Shown: positions 20,025 through 31,219, numbered from the stretch's first letter. The stretch is 64,000 nucleotides of DNA from an uncultured Bacteroidia bacterium (GCA_903897145.1 CAIUAN010000020.1:24193-88192), one strand, 5' to 3'. The notes: generated by a model from the sequence alone, not told the origin. A program made the numbers and translations.

Positions 20025-21482
20025 TTATTTTCTTTTTGAGATTGTTTTTACTTCACTTATAATGGTGCCTTGTGCTAATCGAGTTTCAATAAGTTCCCGG
20101 TCTTTGAGAAATTCAGTATTTTTCAAAGCCTTACCTTTATAGGTCGTTATAGAATAACCTCTTGAAAGTATTTTTGAAGGATCGATTAGAATAGCTTTTT
20201 GATTAGCAAGTTCTAAAAAATGAAGCTGCTCGGCTATCTTCTTTCTAAGAAGTTGCTCCGACTGTGTGATCTTCCGACTTATTAGCTCTCTATTATGCAA
20301 ACTTATTCGCTGCACAGCACTCGAAAGTGTTGTGGTAGATCGTTCAAGGATACGCAGTTGTTTCCGCGAGAAGTTTTTTGATTCTTGAAGAAATGCCTCC
20401 TCAATTCTTCCTAATTGATGTTTCTTACGTTGAATAAACAAGCGTAAGAGATGGTCAACTTTGTAAATGGTTTGATCTAGTCGATTGTTCGTTTTTGTAA
20501 TTTTTTCTTGGACAATAGGTGCTATTGCTCGAGCATAAAGATCGATTTTTCCTCGCGCCGTGGTAAGTATCTGGTCAACTTTTTGAGTAAAATGCCAGTT
20601 TAGCTCATCTAGTGTAGTCTCAAATTTTACGAGCGTATTCACTAAGAATTCAGCAACGGCAGTTGGAGTTTTTAGACGTGTATGGGCGACCATATCGACT
20701 ATCGAATCATCTTTTTCATGTCCAATACCTGTTAGAATTGGAATTGGAAATTGAGTGATATAATAGGCTAGATTGTAATTGTCGAAGCAGCTAAGATCGG
20801 CTTGCGAGCCTCCGCCTCGGATAATGACGACCACATCAAAAAAATCTTCATGTTGATAAATTTGCTCTAATGCTTCAATGATCGATGTCTCCGCTTGGTT
20901 GCCTTGCATTACAGCGGGAAAAAGCTTTGTGTAAAATATGTATTTAGAGTCATTGCTGACAAGGTGATCAAGGAAATCTTCATACCCCGCCGCTGTTGAA
21001 GAGGATACGATGGCGATCTTCTGAGGGACAAGTGGGAGTTCAAGTTCTTTATTCATCTCCAAGACTCCATCTGCTTGAAGTCGTGTAATGATCTCTTTTC
21101 GTTTTCTGGCCATATCCCCTAAGGTATAGGTGGGGTCAATGTCCCGAATATTTAAACTGTAGCCATATAATTCATGAAACTCAACGGATACACTGACCAA
21201 AACTTTGATCCCTTCAGTAAGCGGTTGCCCTGTAGTTGTTTCAAAATAGGGCTGAAGCATTCTAAAAGTATAAGACCAGATGGTGGCTTTGGCTTGTGCT
21301 ACAATACCATCACCTTGCTCTTCTTTCTCAATTAAGACAAGATAACAGTGCCCATTCCGATTAATCTTAAGCTCAGAAATTTCAGCAACAACCCAAAGAG
21401 GGGCCGTGAAAGACATGGCAACAGCTTGCTTAACCCGTCCATTTAATTCTGATAACTTTAGTTGCTCGTTCATTAAGCCCAA
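20025..21482 (-). CDS. xseA: Exodeoxyribonuclease VII large subunit
   Basis: OB-fold 'LWVVAEISELKINRNGHCYLVLIEKE', 'IAIVSSSTAAGYEDFLDHL', 'VVVIIRGGGSQADLSCFDNYNLAYYITQFPIPILTGIGHEKDDSIVD'. Confidence 0.97.
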   Translation of the reverse strand: MGLMNEQLKLSELNGRVKQAVAMSFTAPLWVVAEISELKINRNGHCYLVLIEKEEQGDGIVAQAKATIWSYTFRMLQPYFETTTGQPLTEGIKVLVSVSVEFHELYGYSLNIRDIDPTYTLGDMARKRKEIITRLQADGVLEMNKELELPLVPQKIAIVSSSTAAGYEDFLDHLVSNDSKYIFYTKLFPAVMQGNQAETSIIEALEQIYQHEDFFDVVVIIRGGGSQADLSCFDNYNLAYYITQFPIPILTGIGHEKDDSIVDMVAHTRLKTPTAVAEFLVNTLVKFETTLDELNWHFTQKVDQILTTARGKIDLYARAIAPIVQEKITKTNNRLDQTIYKVDHLLRLFIQRKKHQLGRIEEAFLQESKNFSRKQLRILERSTTTLSSAVQRISLHNRELISRKITQSEQLLRKKIAEQLHFLELANQKAILIDPSKILSRGYSITTYKGKALKNTEFLKDRELIETRLAQGTIISEVKTISKRK

Positions 21483-21664
21483 AGTTAAACATTGGTAATC
21501 ATTTTGTAGTTTTACAATGAATTATTTTAGTGTAATTCGAATGTTTTTATCTTAAATAGGGTTTTGCGCGATCAGTTTTGATCGCTATTTTAAGATTGCT
21601 GATCGTTGCCTGGCTATTTTATCCAGTTAAAATATTCAAATTGCTGGATGATTATATTTTGAAG

Positions 21665-22765
21665 ATGCTTAAGAATTTTAAAAAAATCACTCGAGAACAG
21701 CTCGTTGCCTTCGCTTGGTCTATTTGGCCCTTCGCAGTCGCGTGCGTTATTTTTCTTGGTGTTCAATTCGCTGCTTCTTATCCAAATCTGGTTGAGGATT
21801 ATTATTCAAAAGGAATTTATCCCATAATTGCTAGTGTCTATTCTTGGGTTAGTAGTCTTATTCCGATCTCTTTGTGGGATCTATTTTGGGCCGTACTGGT
21901 TTTGATGATTTTATATGGAATTTATTTCGTTTTGCAATCTTCGGCTAAATGGAGCTGGCTTCTGCTTCGTATCGCTCAGCTATCTGCCTTGCTCTATGCT
22001 TTTTTTTACCTGATATGGGGATTTAACTATTTTAGACCTGAGCTTGAGACTCGCTTAGGTTGGGAAAAACCAAAGCCAGATGAGCTCGCTTTTCGTGCGG
22101 TATTAGATTCGTTGATCCTCCAGACAAACAAATCATATTATCCGATATCTCCAGCTGATTGCAAAGCTGCAGATAAGCTTATCGAGGAGTCATATGAAAA
22201 AAATAAGACCATACTTGGGATCAATTATCCCAATGGATCCAGGCGTACCAAGACGATGTTGTTTAGTTCCTTATTCGCCATGTCAGGTGTGAGCGGTTAT
22301 TTCGGACCATTTTTCAATGAGGTGCATCTAAATAATTATCTTCTTCCAATTGAGTATCCATATGTGCTGGCCCATGAAAAAGCGCATCAGTTTGGGATCA
22401 CCAATGAAGCTGAAGCAAATCTAGCCTCCTATATTGTCTGTTCTACTTCTTCGGATCGACGCTTGCAATATTCGGGAAATATTAGCTTATTGCTTTACTT
22501 TTTAGCGGATGCTTCTGCTTTTAAGGACGTTAAAGAGTATGTGAAGAAGATCAAGAATCCGGTTCTTTTGGATTTGAGATTTCAACGCGCTCATTGGCAG
22601 GAATTACAGAATAAAACAATGGATAAGGTACAGACAGCTGCAAACAATGTTTACCTTAAAACAAACCATGTTGAGGCTGGTGTGAAGAATTACAATCAAG
22701 TTGTAGGGCTCGCTTTGAGTTGGTTTCATCAACAGTCGTTGCAAGTATTACAGAAACAAAAATGA
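21665..22765 (+). CDS. DUF3810 domain-containing protein
   Basis: N-terminal TM helices and 'YVLAHEKAHQFGITNEAEANLASYIVC' HExxH-like motif typical of DUF3810; internal ATG at 21665 likely start. Confidence 0.8.
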   Translation: MLKNFKKITREQLVAFAWSIWPFAVACVIFLGVQFAASYPNLVEDYYSKGIYPIIASVYSWVSSLIPISLWDLFWAVLVLMILYGIYFVLQSSAKWSWLLLRIAQLSALLYAFFYLIWGFNYFRPELETRLGWEKPKPDELAFRAVLDSLILQTNKSYYPISPADCKAADKLIEESYEKNKTILGINYPNGSRRTKTMLFSSLFAMSGVSGYFGPFFNEVHLNNYLLPIEYPYVLAHEKAHQFGITNEAEANLASYIVCSTSSDRRLQYSGNISLLLYFLADASAFKDVKEYVKKIKNPVLLDLRFQRAHWQELQNKTMDKVQTAANNVYLKTNHVEAGVKNYNQVVGLALSWFHQQSLQVLQKQK

Positions 22766-24081
22766 ATCAGTTTAGAATCATGACAAGAAATAAATTCGTG
22801 ACGATGAGGTATGTAGCTTTAAAAATTGTTTTGCTTTTGTCAGTGCTTGGCGGATCAGCATCCGTATCGGTTGCCGATGAACCATTGAGTAATGGGATCT
22901 ATCGAAAGGCTATTCGCTCTGTCCAGCTGTTCAGGAAAGGCTGGGATTTTTCAATGCCTATCTTAGAATTAGGTCAGGATCAGCACCTAGTATTGAAATT
23001 TGATGAGGTCTCAGACCATGTTTCTAGCTTCTATTATACCATATCGCATTGTGATGCAAATTGGTATCCCTCTCGCATCCCAGTGCCTGAATATATGGAA
23101 GGTTTTAATGAGAATCCTATTAATGACTATGCCTCTTCTATAAATACAACTATTCGGTATACGAACTATCAATTAGCCCTTCCAAATGAGCAAGTCCATT
23201 TTTTAGTCTCTGGCAATTATGTGCTGTCGGTATTTGAAGATGGTAATCGCACAGAGCCTGTTCTCACACGTCGTTTCTATATTGTAGAGCCTATGACAGA
23301 AGTCAATGGATTAGTGAAAAAGTCAATGCTCGAAGGTTTTAATGGACGTGACCAAGAGATTGATTTTTCGATTGATTATTCGAGGTTGAGCATCTCTGAT
23401 CCTCGGACCGATGTGAAGGCTGTTGTGTTGCAGAATGGGAGAGCAGATAATAGCCTGGTTAACTTAAAACCTATGATTGTTCGGGACAATCTTCTGATCT
23501 ATGAGCTTAGTCGCGAGAATATCTTCCCTGGAGGTAACGAGTTTCGAAATTTTGACACGAAAGATATTCGCGTAAATGGGCTAGGGGTAAGTAAGGTAGA
23601 ATTCGTTGACCCGCTGTATCATGTAACCCTTCGTTCCGACCAGAGTAGAGAGGTTGGCGATTATTTGACTGAGAGTGATTTAAATGGTCGATATTTAATT
23701 AAAAATAGCAGAGCAGCTGATCCTGATCTGGAGTCTGATTATATTCTTGTTAATTTCTCTCTAATTCTTAGAGAACCTTTGCCGAACAGTGATGTTTATG
23801 TTTTTGGCGGATTGACAGATTGGAGATGTCTTCCACTTAATAAAATGAATTGGAATGCTGATCTTAAAAAGTATGAACTAGCCTTGCCAGTAAAACAGGG
23901 ATTTTATGATTACCAATATGTGGTCATTTCAAATGATGACAAGCGCATTGACAATACGGTGTTAGAAGGTAGTCATGTCGATACTGAAAACGACTATCAG
24001 ATTTTTGTCTATTACCATAGCTTCTCGTCCCGTTACGATAAACTGGTCGGCTTCAGAACCCTAAACTCTGTTAAACGATAA
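22762..24081 (+). CDS. DUF5103 / type IX secretion system plug-like protein
   Basis: Signal peptide, 'HLVLKFDEVSDHVSSFYYTISHCDANWYPSRIPVPEYMEGFNENPINDYASSINTTIRYTNYQLALPN' typical of DUF5103; ATG overlaps upstream stop (ATGA). Confidence 0.83.
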   Translation: MNQFRIMTRNKFVTMRYVALKIVLLLSVLGGSASVSVADEPLSNGIYRKAIRSVQLFRKGWDFSMPILELGQDQHLVLKFDEVSDHVSSFYYTISHCDANWYPSRIPVPEYMEGFNENPINDYASSINTTIRYTNYQLALPNEQVHFLVSGNYVLSVFEDGNRTEPVLTRRFYIVEPMTEVNGLVKKSMLEGFNGRDQEIDFSIDYSRLSISDPRTDVKAVVLQNGRADNSLVNLKPMIVRDNLLIYELSRENIFPGGNEFRNFDTKDIRVNGLGVSKVEFVDPLYHVTLRSDQSREVGDYLTESDLNGRYLIKNSRAADPDLESDYILVNFSLILREPLPNSDVYVFGGLTDWRCLPLNKMNWNADLKKYELALPVKQGFYDYQYVVISNDDKRIDNTVLEGSHVDTENDYQIFVYYHSFSSRYDKLVGFRTLNSVKR

Positions 24082-24082
24082 T

Positions 24083-24115
24083 AAAAAAGTCCGCACTATG
24101 CAGTGCGGACTTTTT
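24083..24115. terminator. Bidirectional intrinsic terminator between DUF5103 gene and dnaK
   Basis: AAAAAAGTCCGCACT-ATGC-AGTGCGGACTTTTT perfect hairpin between convergent genes. Confidence 0.93.
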
Positions 24116-24144
24116 GTTGGGCTAACCGAAATGGCTAAGCCGTA

Positions 24145-26058
24145 TTACTTTACTTCTTCAAAGTCAACATCAGTTACTTCGCTATCACCTTTTTTTCCTT
24201 TGCCTTGTGCTCCAGAAGGATCTTGATGACCAGGTTGAGACTCTGCGCCTTGCGCGCTTGAAGCATTATACATCTCTTGCGAAGCTTCTTGGAAGACCGC
24301 ATTCAACTCAGCGGTTGCTAAATCGATTGCATCTAACTCTTGAGCTTTATGTGCTTCTTTAAGTTTTTCTAATGCCGCTTCGATAGGACCTTTTTTGTCA
24401 GCTGGAAGCTTGTCGCCAAACTCTTTTAATTGCTTCTCTGTTTGGAAGATTAAAGTGTCAGCATGATTTAGCTTCTCAACGCGATCAACAGTCAGCTTGT
24501 CTGCTTCAGCATTTGCTGCAGCCTCATCTCTCATTCGTTTGATCTCCTCATCGGTAAGTCCAGTAGTTGCTTCAATACGAATTGATTGCTCTTTATTTGT
24601 TGCTTTATCTTTCGCAGTTACATGAAGGATACCATTGGCATCGATATCAAAAGCTACCTCTACTTGAGGAACACCACGTGGTGCTGGTGGAAGACCATCT
24701 AAGTGGAAACGACCAATTGTTTTATTTCCAGAAGCCATTGGGCGCTCACCTTGAAGCACATGGATCTCAACCGATGGTTGACTATCTGCAGCAGTGGTGA
24801 AAGTTTCAGCTTTCTTCGTAGGAATAGTTGTGTTTGCTTCGATAAGTTTGGTCATAACCCCGCCCATTGTCTCGATACCTAATGAAAGTGGCGTGACATC
24901 AAGAAGCAATACATCGGTTACTTCGCCTGAAAGTACACCTCCTTGAATTGCTGCTCCAACAGCAACAACCTCATCTGGGTTAACCCCTTTTGATGGAGCC
25001 TTGCCAAATAAACTCTGAACTTTCTCTTGGATTGCTGGAATACGTGTTGATCCACCAACAAGGATAACTTCGTCGATATCTTTAACAGTCATACCGGCAT
25101 TTTTCAATGCTTTCAAACATGGATCCATCGTTGCGTTAATCAACTTATCGCACAATTGCTCAAATTTAGCACGAGTCAAAGTTTTAACTAAATGCTTTGG
25201 CACACCATCAACAGGCATGATATAAGGTAGATTGATCTCCGTCTGCGTAGAGCTAGAAAGTTCAATCTTAGCTTTTTCTGCTGCTTCTTTTAGACGTTGA
25301 AGAGCCATTGCATCTTTGTGCAAGTCAACACCTTCGTCTTTTTTGAATTCGTCAGTTAACCAGTCTACAATAGCTTGGTCGAAATCATCGCCACCAAGAT
25401 GAGTGTCACCATCGGTTGATTTAACTTCGAATACACCATCACCTAATTCAAGGATTGAGATATCGAATGTTCCACCACCAAGGTCAAAGACTGCGATTTT
25501 TATGTCTTTGTTCATCTTGTCTAAGCCATAAGCTAATGCAGCTGCTGTTGGCTCGTTGATGATACGACGAACTTTTAAGCCAGCAATCTCGCCTGCTTCT
25601 TTGGTCGCTTGACGTTGTGAGTCGTTGAAATAAGCTGGTACGGTAATAACGGCTTCGGTAACTTCTTGTCCAAGATAGTCTTCAGCAGTCTTCTTCATTT
25701 TCTGAAGAATCATCGCTGAGATCTCTTGAGCTGAATACATCCGATCGTCGATTTTTACTCGCGGCGTGTCATGATCTCCCTGAACGACAGAGAAAGGAAC
25801 CCGTTTAATCTCTTTTGTAAGATTTGAAAATGGCTCGCCCATTAGTCGTTTGATAGATGAGATCGTTTTGCTTGGATTTGTAATCGCTTGACGTTTTGCT
25901 GGATCTCCAACTTTACGCTCGCTGTTTTCTACAAATGCAACTACCGAAGGAGTTGTTCTTTTTCCTTCGCTGTTAGGGATTACCACTGGTTCGTTACCTT
26001 CCATTACGGCAACACATGAGTTGGTAGTTCCTAAGTCAATTCCGATAATTTTTCCCAT
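24145..26058 (-). CDS. dnaK: Molecular chaperone DnaK
   Basis: '[42 protein letters not shown]', '[17 protein letters not shown]'. Confidence 0.99.
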   Translation of the reverse strand: MGKIIGIDLGTTNSCVAVMEGNEPVVIPNSEGKRTTPSVVAFVENSERKVGDPAKRQAITNPSKTISSIKRLMGEPFSNLTKEIKRVPFSVVQGDHDTPRVKIDDRMYSAQEISAMILQKMKKTAEDYLGQEVTEAVITVPAYFNDSQRQATKEAGEIAGLKVRRIINEPTAAALAYGLDKMNKDIKIAVFDLGGGTFDISILELGDGVFEVKSTDGDTHLGGDDFDQAIVDWLTDEFKKDEGVDLHKDAMALQRLKEAAEKAKIELSSSTQTEINLPYIMPVDGVPKHLVKTLTRAKFEQLCDKLINATMDPCLKALKNAGMTVKDIDEVILVGGSTRIPAIQEKVQSLFGKAPSKGVNPDEVVAVGAAIQGGVLSGEVTDVLLLDVTPLSLGIETMGGVMTKLIEANTTIPTKKAETFTTAADSQPSVEIHVLQGERPMASGNKTIGRFHLDGLPPAPRGVPQVEVAFDIDANGILHVTAKDKATNKEQSIRIEATTGLTDEEIKRMRDEAAANAEADKLTVDRVEKLNHADTLIFQTEKQLKEFGDKLPADKKGPIEAALEKLKEAHKAQELDAIDLATAELNAVFQEASQEMYNASSAQGAESQPGHQDPSGAQGKGKKGDSEVTDVDFEEVK

Positions 26059-26411
26059 TTTATATATTTGTTTTTAAATTATTGATTCAAATTTTGAACT
26101 TCATATACTCTTCCTACCAATGAATATGCCAAATTCAATTAATCTAAAGAATTGGTAAAATTGACATAGCAACGGCTAGAAAAAATAATTCTGTGTCATG
26201 TTTTGTGACAAAAAGACAGAATTCAGTGGTTTGTTAGTTGGATTAAGGTCCAAGTGAATTAGCTGTTTTGTTTTAAGATGAAGATTTCAAAAGAGAGTAG
26301 GAATAAACCGATATAGCAAGTAATGTTTTTGATCTGCAAGAATTGATTTGGCACTTAATTCAAAATATTTAACTTTGAACAAAACTAAATTATTTACCAA
26401 AAAAATTAACT

Positions 26412-27563
26412 ATGAAAAAGAAGGATGAAGGTCAGCAATCGGAGCGATTACACTCGCTAGATGTATTGCGTGGATTTGACATGTTGTGGATTATTGGAGG
26501 CGGCAGTTTAATTGCAGCTCTTGCAAAAACATTAGATTGGGGATGGCTACATGCAGTTGCCGGGCAAATGGAGCATGTGTCGTGGGTGGGCTTTCATTTT
26601 GAGGATCTTATCTTTCCTATGTTTATGTTTATCTCTGGAGTTGCTATTCCTTATGCTGTGACCTCTAAAGTTGAACAAGGCGCAGACAAGAAGCCACTAT
26701 TGTATAAAATTATAAAACGTGGAGTACTATTAGTATTGTTGGGTGTTTTCTATAATGGGGCGTTAAGACATGAATTTACTGGTATTTCCGATATACGTAT
26801 AGCAAGTGTGCTTGGTCAGATTGGATTAGGATATCTTTTTGCTGCTACCATTGTTTTGTATACCAATACTTTTAAGGCTCGATTGAGCTGGTTAGTCGGT
26901 ATCATGGTTGGTATTGCAATACTTCAATTGGCTGTTCCAGTTCCTGGTATTGGCGCAGGTGTATTAAATCAGGAAGGTGTTGGAATGAACGCTTGGATTG
27001 ATCAACTGTTTTTGCCTGGTCGACTTTATGGTGAAAAATACGATCCAGAAGGTTTGCTTTGCATCGTTTCGGCTATCACAGTTACCTTGATGGGTTCATT
27101 TGCAGGTTCTGTATTGCGCGATGGTGAGCCTGCCTCACAACGTAAAGCTGTTCGCATCGCGATCGGTGGTGCCGTTGTTGTGATCTTGGCCTTGGTATTA
27201 AGTCCTGTTTATCCAATTATCAAAAAAGCCTGGACCGTTCCATTTAATATGCTAGCTTCTGGAATCAGTGCTCTACTTCTATCTTTGTTCTATTTCTGTA
27301 TCGATGTGAAGAAATGGACCAACGGAATTCAGTCGTATGTTATTTTATTTTTTACCGTAATTGGAATGAACTCCATAACCATCTATCTTGGTCATTCACT
27401 GATTGATTTCGATCAGGTGGCTCATAACTTCCTTGGAATATTGGTTCCAGATAGCATAGGTGATAAATATGGCCATGAATTACCAATTGTTTTTGGATCA
27501 ATTGTTGCGGAATGGTTAGTGTTGTACTTCTTATACAAAAAGAAGGTTTTCCTTCGCGTCTAA
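26412..27563 (+). CDS. Heparan-alpha-glucosaminide N-acetyltransferase-like membrane protein (DUF5009/NagX-like)
   Basis: 'ERLHSLDVLRGFDMLWIIGGG', 'FEDLIFPMFMFISGVAIPYAV', multiple TM helices. Confidence 0.87.
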   Translation: MKKKDEGQQSERLHSLDVLRGFDMLWIIGGGSLIAALAKTLDWGWLHAVAGQMEHVSWVGFHFEDLIFPMFMFISGVAIPYAVTSKVEQGADKKPLLYKIIKRGVLLVLLGVFYNGALRHEFTGISDIRIASVLGQIGLGYLFAATIVLYTNTFKARLSWLVGIMVGIAILQLAVPVPGIGAGVLNQEGVGMNAWIDQLFLPGRLYGEKYDPEGLLCIVSAITVTLMGSFAGSVLRDGEPASQRKAVRIAIGGAVVVILALVLSPVYPIIKKAWTVPFNMLASGISALLLSLFYFCIDVKKWTNGIQSYVILFFTVIGMNSITIYLGHSLIDFDQVAHNFLGILVPDSIGDKYGHELPIVFGSIVAEWLVLYFLYKKKVFLRV

Positions 27564-27583
27564 ATTATATTTAATATAAAACT

Positions 27584-27634
27584 GCCACCTACTGAACGAA
27601 GGACAAATTTTTCGTTCGGTAGGTGGCGTTTTTT
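27584..27634 (+). terminator. Intrinsic terminator
   Basis: GCCACCTACTGAACGAA ... TTCGTTCGGTAGGTGGC followed by GTTTTTT. Confidence 0.93.
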
Positions 27635-27668
27635 ATTTACTTTTGAAGTGATTTAATAACTTGATAAA

Positions 27669-28487
27669 ATGTCTGTACAAAAAGAGGTCAAGAGGGTTAC
27701 TACCCATGTTCTTGCGGAGATGAAGCTAAGAGGTGAAAAAATCTCTATGCTAACTTCATACGATTATAGCATGGCTAAGCTTGTTGATCAGGCTGGTATA
27801 GATATAATCTTAGTCGGTGATTCAGCTTCTAATGTGATGGCTGGAAACGAAACAACCTTGCCAATTACACTTGATCAGATGATTTACCACGGTAAGTCAG
27901 TTGTAAAAGGTGTTACTAGAGCACTTGTGGTTGTGGATATGCCTTTTGGAACTTATCAAGGAAATTCTTTAGAGGCGATCAATTCAGCTATCCGAATTAT
28001 GAAAATTACCCATGCCGATGCGGTGAAGCTAGAGGGTGGCAAAGAGGTTATTGAATCTGTAGAGCGCATTGTGCAAGCCGGTATTCCAGTGATGGGGCAT
28101 CTTGGACTTATGCCACAATCGATCCATAAATATGGGACCTACTCGGTTAGAGCCCAAGAAGAAGTTGAAGCGGAGAAATTAGTTTCCGATGCTCATCTGC
28201 TTGAGCAGGCTGGCTGCTTTGCAATTGTGCTTGAGAAGATCCCAGCAAAACTTGGTCAGCGGGTGGCTCAGGAGTTGAAAATACCGGTCATCGGAATTGG
28301 TGCTGGTGGTGGTGTCGACGGACAAGTGCTTGTGATTCACGACATGCTTGGCTTGACACAGGAGTTCTCTCCACGTTTTCTGAGACGGTATCTGAATCTT
28401 TCTTCTTTAATTACCGGCGCGGTGGAGAATTATGTGGCTGATGTTAAGTCGCGTGATTTTCCAAATGAGAAAGAACAATACGATTAA
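27669..28487 (+). CDS. panB: 3-methyl-2-oxobutanoate hydroxymethyltransferase
   Basis: '[55 protein letters not shown]', '[13 protein letters not shown]'. Confidence 0.98.
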   Translation: MSVQKEVKRVTTHVLAEMKLRGEKISMLTSYDYSMAKLVDQAGIDIILVGDSASNVMAGNETTLPITLDQMIYHGKSVVKGVTRALVVVDMPFGTYQGNSLEAINSAIRIMKITHADAVKLEGGKEVIESVERIVQAGIPVMGHLGLMPQSIHKYGTYSVRAQEEVEAEKLVSDAHLLEQAGCFAIVLEKIPAKLGQRVAQELKIPVIGIGAGGGVDGQVLVIHDMLGLTQEFSPRFLRRYLNLSSLITGAVENYVADVKSRDFPNEKEQYD

Positions 28488-29242
28488 TGACTCAGCTGTC
28501 AGTCCTATTTGAAGACAATCATATCATTGCGATCAACAAGCAGTGTGGCGATATTGTGCAAGGGGATAAGACAGGCGACCGTACGCTAGGTGACGACGTA
28601 AAAGAGTTTATTAAAAATAAATACAACAAACCTGGCAATGTTTTCTTAGGTGTTACTCACCGTCTCGATAGACCCACAAGCGGTGTAATACTTTTTGCGC
28701 GAACCTCCAAAGCGCTTGCCCGATTGAATGAAATGTTCCAAGATCATCAAGCCATTCAAAAAACCTATTGGGCTGTAGTGGATAAAAAACCAGAGCCTTT
28801 AAGTGGAGACCTGAATCATTGGCTTGTAAGAGATACGAAACAAAACAAGTCGTTTGCCTACTCAACGGAGAAAAAAGAATCTAAAAAAGCGAGTCTAAGT
28901 TATCGTTATTTGGGCTCTTCCGATAAATTTCATTTAGTGGAAATTGATTTGCATACCGGTCGTCATCACCAGATTAGAGCTCAACTGGCTTTCCTTGGAT
29001 TGCATATTAAAGGTGACCTGAAATATGGTGCGGCTCGCTCAAATAGCGATGGCGGAATTCACCTTCATGCACGAAAAATCAAATTCACACATCCTGTTAC
29101 TGGAGAGGAGATTAATCTAGTTGCGCCACCTCCTGCAGATCCAGTCTGGAACTACTTTATTCGGATTGAAAGTGGCCTTAGCGATGTAGATGCTGGTCGA
29201 GTTACTTTGCATGACGAAGTAAAGAAAAAATATGGCCTTTGA
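28487..29242 (+). CDS. RluA family pseudouridine synthase
   Basis: 'THRLDRPTSGVILFARTSKALARLNEMF', 'VEIDLHTGRHHQIRAQLAFLG'. Confidence 0.95.
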   Translation: MTQLSVLFEDNHIIAINKQCGDIVQGDKTGDRTLGDDVKEFIKNKYNKPGNVFLGVTHRLDRPTSGVILFARTSKALARLNEMFQDHQAIQKTYWAVVDKKPEPLSGDLNHWLVRDTKQNKSFAYSTEKKESKKASLSYRYLGSSDKFHLVEIDLHTGRHHQIRAQLAFLGLHIKGDLKYGAARSNSDGGIHLHARKIKFTHPVTGEEINLVAPPPADPVWNYFIRIESGLSDVDAGRVTLHDEVKKKYGL

Positions 29243-29294
29243 ATTTCAAATTCTTTGGACAGATGAAGAAATATGCAAGATATTAGAAGAATAG

Positions 29295-29936
29295 CTATCC
29301 CAGATCCTTCAGATGATTAGGCAGTCTTTCCAGTAATGTTCCTGGTTCAATATGGAGCACATTTAGCCCTACTGATTGAGCTCCTTCTGTATTTTGTAGA
29401 ATATCGTCAATGAAAAGTGTTTCTGAAACATCCAATTCTGTTAGACGCAATACCTCTTGGAAGATATCTGCATTCGGTTTACGCAAGCCCATCGTGTGAG
29501 AATAGAAGGACTGCTCGAATAATTCGCCTAAAGCGTAACCAAACTTTACCATAAAGTCGCTTTCGAACTTCGACTCATGAATCTCATTGGTATTGCTTAG
29601 AAGGAAAAGACGATACTCTTTTTTTAATTCATGAATGTATTCAATACGAGCTGTTGGAAAATCGAGAATCATTGCATTCCATGCTTCATCAATCTGGGTG
29701 TCTGTTAAGGCTAGCTGACTACTTTCTCGAACCAAGTCTCTGAATTCTGCGGAAGAAGAGTTTCCTTTTTCAAATAGTTTGAATAACTGTTGATTAAACG
29801 ATTTAGTCTCTTCGTTATAGAAATTAGACCACCCTAATTTTCTAAATCCATCAACTGTGAGTTGTGGATTTAGGTTTACGATTACTCCGCCAAGGTCAAA
29901 AATAATATTTCGAATTTTTCCTTTTTTCATTACCAT
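29295..29936 (-). CDS. HAD family hydrolase
   Basis: 'RNIIFDLGGVIVNLNP', 'LFLLSNTNEIHESKF', 'LRKPNADIFQEVLRL', 'ETLFIDDILQNTEGAQSVG'. Confidence 0.94.
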   Translation of the reverse strand: MVMKKGKIRNIIFDLGGVIVNLNPQLTVDGFRKLGWSNFYNEETKSFNQQLFKLFEKGNSSSAEFRDLVRESSQLALTDTQIDEAWNAMILDFPTARIEYIHELKKEYRLFLLSNTNEIHESKFESDFMVKFGYALGELFEQSFYSHTMGLRKPNADIFQEVLRLTELDVSETLFIDDILQNTEGAQSVGLNVLHIEPGTLLERLPNHLKDLG

Positions 29937-30123
29937 TCATTAAGACCGTAAAGATATTGGTTTGTCATCATTAATTATGCTAAGCCAGATTGCGAATTTG
30001 GGTTTCTTGTTTCATCGCTTCAGATATTCATAAATAATAGTTTTTGACTTGCTGCTTATTCTCCTTTTTATAGCTTTGTGAATGTATTGAAGAGTCGTAA
30101 TCCTGATTTAAACCTAAGAATAA

Positions 30124-31065
30124 ATGAGTAACGAGCACTATCATCACCACCACCAGCACGGCCATCACCATGGTCATCACCATCATGATGCACATGGAAA
30201 GAGCCTCGTTATTTCAATTATTCTTAATGTCGCTATTACCATAGCCCAGATTGTCGGTGGACTAATCTCAGGAAGTATTGCCCTTTTATCTGATGCAGCG
30301 CATAATTTTAGTGATGTACTGGCCTTACTTTTTAGTTATATCGCAGGAAAGCTTTCAAAAAGGGAACGAACTTTAGAGCAGACATTTGGCTATAAACGTG
30401 CCGGAATATTCGCGGCCTTTTTTAACTCTGCAACGTTAATGATTGTAGCCACCATATTAGCTCGTGAAGCTATCGGTCGTTTAATGAATCCACAACCGAT
30501 CGAAGGGAGTATCGTGATTTGGCTAGCTGCCCTCGGAATTGTGTTTAATGGATTTAGTGCGATTTTGGTTAAGAAGGGTGCGGAGTCTGATATAAACATG
30601 CGTTCGGCTTACTTGCACTTATTTACCGATATGTTAACCTCCTTCGGTGTTTTAATCGGCGGCTTTGCAATGACATTCCTAGGTTGGTATTGGGTTGATG
30701 GTGTTTTGACACTTCTAATTTCACTCTATCTTATTTATAGCAGCTGGTCGATTTTTTACGCTTCTCTGCGTATATTTATGCAATTCACCCCAGAGCATCT
30801 GAGCATCGAAGAGATTGCTGCTGCCATTAGTAAGTTGGAGGGGGTTAAGAATATTCATCATGTTCATTTGTGGACTCTTGATGATCATGAGCTAATGTTT
30901 GAAGCACATCTTGATCTGGATGAAGATTATCAGATTTCACAATTTGAAGCCATCTTGGAACAGATTGACGTGGTACTTGACGGCTTCGAGATTCATCATT
31001 TTAATATTCAACCAGAATGGGAGAGAGCCGATGAAAAGTCGTTGATCAATAATCAGGATCACTAA
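30124..31065 (+). CDS. Cation diffusion facilitator transporter (CzcD/ZitB-like) with His-rich N-terminus
   Basis: 'HYHHHHQHGHHHGHHHHDAHG', 'GSIALLSDAAHNFSDVLALLFSYIA', 'HLFTDMLTSFGVL', 'HHVHLWTLDDHELMFEAHL'. Confidence 0.95.
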   Translation: MSNEHYHHHHQHGHHHGHHHHDAHGKSLVISIILNVAITIAQIVGGLISGSIALLSDAAHNFSDVLALLFSYIAGKLSKRERTLEQTFGYKRAGIFAAFFNSATLMIVATILAREAIGRLMNPQPIEGSIVIWLAALGIVFNGFSAILVKKGAESDINMRSAYLHLFTDMLTSFGVLIGGFAMTFLGWYWVDGVLTLLISLYLIYSSWSIFYASLRIFMQFTPEHLSIEEIAAAISKLEGVKNIHHVHLWTLDDHELMFEAHLDLDEDYQISQFEAILEQIDVVLDGFEIHHFNIQPEWERADEKSLINNQDH

Positions 31066-31219
31066 TTTTATAATTTGCCTGTTTTATGCTGTTTTTATAA
31101 GTGTCCCCTGCAACGCCTTGTTGTAGATTATATTACTGCGTTTCGAGTTATTATTCTTGAGTTCTTCGTATTTCTTCATATACCTAATTAGGGTTAGATT
31201 ATATACATAATTCGAGGTA

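Noticed and set aside
24567-24800. Antisense ORF (77 aa) inside dnaK
   Set aside because: Fully embedded in the highly conserved dnaK coding region; no recognisable domain.
26059-26411. CIRCE-type heat-shock operator upstream of dnaK
   Set aside because: No TTAGCACTC-N9-GAGTGCTAA match seen; only an unrelated inverted repeat.
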